Assembly: GCA_051016155.1 (NCBI GenBank)
Contig: CP136537.1
Location: forward strand, 1-64,000
From: RCC90-49c sp051016155
Lineage (GTDB): Bacteria; Bacteroidota; Bacteroidia; Cytophagales; Amoebophilaceae
Direction of reading: 5' to 3'
Length of the DNA: 64,000 bases
Shown here piece after piece: positions 61,583 to 64,000 of the stretch. The notes under the pieces were generated by a model that was not told where the DNA came from, searched no databases, and worked only from the letters and a program-made list of their open reading frames with translations. The translations under genes were made by a program, and so were the position numbers. Numbering within the stretch: the stretch's first letter is position 1; every line of letters begins with the position of its first letter.

Positions 61583-61713
61583 GACTACGGCAAACCAAAG
61601 CTATCAAAATCATGAACTCCTTCCAATATATGTATGAAGACAGCTAATTGATGAGCTGAGGCTATGCTCTAGACAGCTGTCAAAGAAGACCCTTGCAAAG
61701 TAGCGAACCATGC

Positions 61714-63561
61714 TTAAAAGCTCTCTACTTCGTCTTTCTCTACCCTCAGGTTGTCAATGATAAAATGCTGGCGGTCTTGGGTGTTCTTGCCCATGTAGAA
61801 GGCCAATAGCTGCTGTATGTGCGTATCCTTTTGTAGATGCACAGGCTCCAAGCGAATATCTTCTCCAATAAAATGCTGGAACTCATCCGCAGAAATCTCT
61901 CCTAGGCCTTTGAAGCGCGTAATTTCAGCGTGCTTGCCCAGCTGGGCCATGGCTTGCTGCTTTTCCTCTTCGTTGTAGCAATAGCGGGTTTGCTTCTTGT
62001 CACGCACCCTAAAAAGGGGCGTCTCGAGCAAGTATACATGCCCATTCCGTACTAAGTCCGGAAAGAATTGCAGAAAATACGTAAGGATCAAAAGCCGAAT
62101 GTGCATGCCATCTACATCTGCATCTGTAGCAATGACGATTTTGCGGTAGCGCAGCCCCTCTAGGCCTTCCTCAATGTTCAGCGCATGCTGTAGCAAGTTG
62201 AATTCTTCGTTTTCATAGACCACTTTTTTGGTGTAGCCAAAGCAATTGAGCGGCTTGCCCCGCAAAGAAAAGACAGCCTGGGTCTGCACATCGCGTGATT
62301 TGGTGATGGAACCACTGGCTGAGTTGCCTTCAGTAATGAAGATCATGCTCTCGTCTCGGGCTGCATGGTCACTGTCATAGTGTACGTGACAGTCGCGCAG
62401 CTTCTTGTTGTGGAGGTTGGCTTTTTTTGCCCGCTCGTTGGCCAGTTTTTTAATGCCGGCAATCTCTTTGCGCTCCCTTTCTGACTGTAAGATGCGCTTG
62501 AGCAAAGCATCTGCCGTATCTGGGTGCTTGTGTAAGTAATCGTCTAGTTCCTTTTTGACGAACTCGTTGACAAAAGTGCGCAAGGTAGGCCCCTCGGGTC
62601 CCATTTGTTGCGAACCCAGCTTGGTTTTGGTTTGTGATTCAAACACAGGCTCTTGTACTCGGACCGCAATCGTCCCTACAATAGAGGCCCGAACATCTGT
62701 GGCGTCAAAGTCTTTCTTGTAAAAATCACGCACTGTCTTGACCACGGCTTCCTTGAAAGCAGCCAAGTGGGTGCCTCCCTGGGTGGTGAACTGTCCGTTG
62801 ACAAACGAGTAGTACTCTTCGCTGTACTGGTTGTTGTGGGTCAGCGCCACTTCAATATCCTCTCCCCGCAAGTGAATGATGGGATATCGCAGGGTTTCTA
62901 CATCGGTTTTGCGCTCGAGCAGGTCCAGCAAGCCCTGCTTGGAGAAGTACTTTTGGCCATTGAACGTAATGGTCAGGCCTGTGTTCAGAAACACATAGTT
63001 CCAGAGCTGGTCTTCGATAAATTGTGGAACAAAGTGAAAATGTTTGAAGATGCTGGCATCAGGCTCGAACATTATCTGTGTGCCGTCTCGTTCTTTCGTG
63101 CTTTGTATGGGCGCTTCTTCCAGCAATACCCCTTGCTGAAAGGTAGCTTGCTTGGTTTGGCCCGCGCGGAAGGACTGGACCTGAAAATAGGTAGACAAAG
63201 CATTCACTGCCTTGGTGCCTACGCCATTTAGCCCTACAGATTTCTGAAAGGCTTTGCTATCGTATTTGCCTCCTGTGTTGATCTTCGACACACAGTCGAC
63301 CACTTTGCCTAGTGGAATACCGCGCCCAAAGTCTCGCACTATCACGCGGTGGTCGGTCACCTCCAGCTGAATCTGCTTGCCATGGCCCATGACGTACTCG
63401 TCGATGCAGTTATCAATGACTTCTTTGAGTAACACATAAATGCCGTCATCATGGGCAGAGCCATCGCCCAGCTTGCCAATGTACATGCCTGGCCGCAGAC
63501 GAATGTGCTCTCGCCAATCCAAAGAGCGAATGCTCTCTTCTGTGTAGGTATGCATGGCCAT
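61714..63561 (-). CDS. parE: DNA topoisomerase IV subunit B
   Basis: ParE is the ATPase half of topoisomerase IV, which separates replicated chromosomes. The GHKL ATPase core includes LKEVIDNCIDEY, VIVRDFGRGIPLG and GLNGVGTKAVNALS. The TOPRIM metal site is in ITEGNSASGSITKSRD and ATDADVDGMHIR, with the C-terminal RFKGLGEISADEFQHF. 615 residues, start M1, fits ParE rather than GyrB in Bacteroidota. parC is not adjacent in the window. Confidence 0.92.
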   Translation of the reverse strand: MAMHTYTEESIRSLDWREHIRLRPGMYIGKLGDGSAHDDGIYVLLKEVIDNCIDEYVMGHGKQIQLEVTDHRVIVRDFGRGIPLGKVVDCVSKINTGGKYDSKAFQKSVGLNGVGTKAVNALSTYFQVQSFRAGQTKQATFQQGVLLEEAPIQSTKERDGTQIMFEPDASIFKHFHFVPQFIEDQLWNYVFLNTGLTITFNGQKYFSKQGLLDLLERKTDVETLRYPIIHLRGEDIEVALTHNNQYSEEYYSFVNGQFTTQGGTHLAAFKEAVVKTVRDFYKKDFDATDVRASIVGTIAVRVQEPVFESQTKTKLGSQQMGPEGPTLRTFVNEFVKKELDDYLHKHPDTADALLKRILQSERERKEIAGIKKLANERAKKANLHNKKLRDCHVHYDSDHAARDESMIFITEGNSASGSITKSRDVQTQAVFSLRGKPLNCFGYTKKVVYENEEFNLLQHALNIEEGLEGLRYRKIVIATDADVDGMHIRLLILTYFLQFFPDLVRNGHVYLLETPLFRVRDKKQTRYCYNEEEKQQAMAQLGKHAEITRFKGLGEISADEFQHFIGEDIRLEPVHLQKDTHIQQLLAFYMGKNTQDRQHFIIDNLRVEKDEVESF

Positions 63562-64000
63562 AGAGTAGAGGGGGGATGATCAATTTTTCACATGAAATGA
63601 GCCTGTTGTACAATGTGCCAATATTCTAACAATACTTAAGCAAGGTGCCCTTATAGGTCTAAAAAGAGCTTTGCAATCATGCAATCACAGCATTACTCAA
63701 TAATACAAAGGCCTTAAAATGCAGCTAAGTTAGGCAATAAACATGCATTTTGTCATTGGTTAATTTTCTAACTGAACGCGTATGAGGTAGCCAGGCGTAT
63801 CGAACAGTGGGTAATAGTCGGATGATGGAGAGGTGTGTAAGAGATTTGTACGATTCAGCAAAGGAGATATGAAAAAGCCAACTACCGCAAAAAAAGTTCT
63901 GGTAATTATCCTAACTGGGCAAGAGTAGGTTAGAACAGTCCCAGCTGTACGCTTTTCATCACTTAATCCTTAGTCGATAATATATCACCATTAATGCGCA
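63562..64000. other. Gap upstream of parE with a family-A repeat and a short ORF
   Basis: A family-A copy lies inverted at 63672-63716 (TGCAATCATGCAATCACAGC, then ACTCAATAATACAAAGGCC). A 19-codon frame runs from ATG 63869 to the TAG ending at 63928 (MKKPTTAKKVLVIILTGQE), preceded by AAAGGAGAT, an unusually good Shine-Dalgarno-like site for this window. It could be a truncated signal-peptide gene or chance. Confidence 0.3.

Overview
The window reads as a chromosomal segment of a Bacteroidota (Cytophagales-type) bacterium with the hallmarks of an intracellular or host-associated lifestyle, most like Amoebophilaceae (the Amoebophilus/Cardinium group). The assignment is inference. It rests on Bacteroidota-style housekeeping genes, on promoter-like TAnnTTTG boxes with few Shine-Dalgarno sequences, and on two eukaryote-like lipoproteins: a ubiquitin-specific protease and a SET-domain protein. 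A heavy and partly decayed insertion-sequence load, an Rpn/PD-(D/E)XK transposase-like gene, and broken-up gene neighbourhoods (a lone nuoC, a dcw cluster reduced to ftsL-ftsI-ftsW) also point this way. Base composition looks roughly balanced by eye, which would be higher in GC than the described Amoebophilus and Cardinium genomes, so the genus is left open.

Layout. 1-10.6 kb: end of an IS481-type element, an HHH/outer-membrane-type protein, phoH, an AddB-like nuclease, a 200-bp MITE derived from the IS481 element, a NeuD-like acyltransferase, trhO, a truncated IS3 copy and an IS200 copy. 10.6-16.5 kb: infC-rpmI-rplT (infC probably starts at AUU), an Rpn gene with a glutamine-rich tandem repeat and a partial 3' duplication, the USP lipoprotein, yidC. 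16.5-28 kb: nuoC, a macro-domain-like remnant, prmC, lpdA, fabG, an HtrA-like lipoprotein protease, tsaE, fabZ, rpsU, rlmB, recQ.

28.1-43.4 kb: eight genes on the minus strand with short gaps, which look like one operon. In transcription order they are a ComEC-like metallo-beta-lactamase-fold hydrolase, a 1350-residue DUF6603-like protein, two giant proteins of 718 and 1359 residues with no recognised function, a 437-residue protein that shares a domain with the 1359-residue one, and three small phage-tail-like proteins (two tail-collar, one glycine/threonine repeat fibre) with the same N-terminal leader. None has an obvious signal peptide. This is the best candidate for an undescribed system: possibly a tail-fibre-like or beta-rich assembly, or a cargo set exported without Sec.

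43.7-47.1 kb: an IS nest in which an IS3 element contains an IS5 element that contains another IS5 element, both IS5 insertions flanked by CTAG duplications. 47.3-64 kb: fmt, ftsE, mltG, a YihY membrane protein, a dCMP deaminase, pckA, a Ser/Pro-rich lipoprotein, trmB, an NSS amino-acid transporter, the SET lipoprotein, ftsW, ftsI, ftsL, parE.

Three families of dispersed intergenic repeats run through the window. One often begins at or just after stop codons. One is made of short CAATAAAC-like words. One is the long repeat type common in Bacteroidota. No tRNA, rRNA or CRISPR array was seen.
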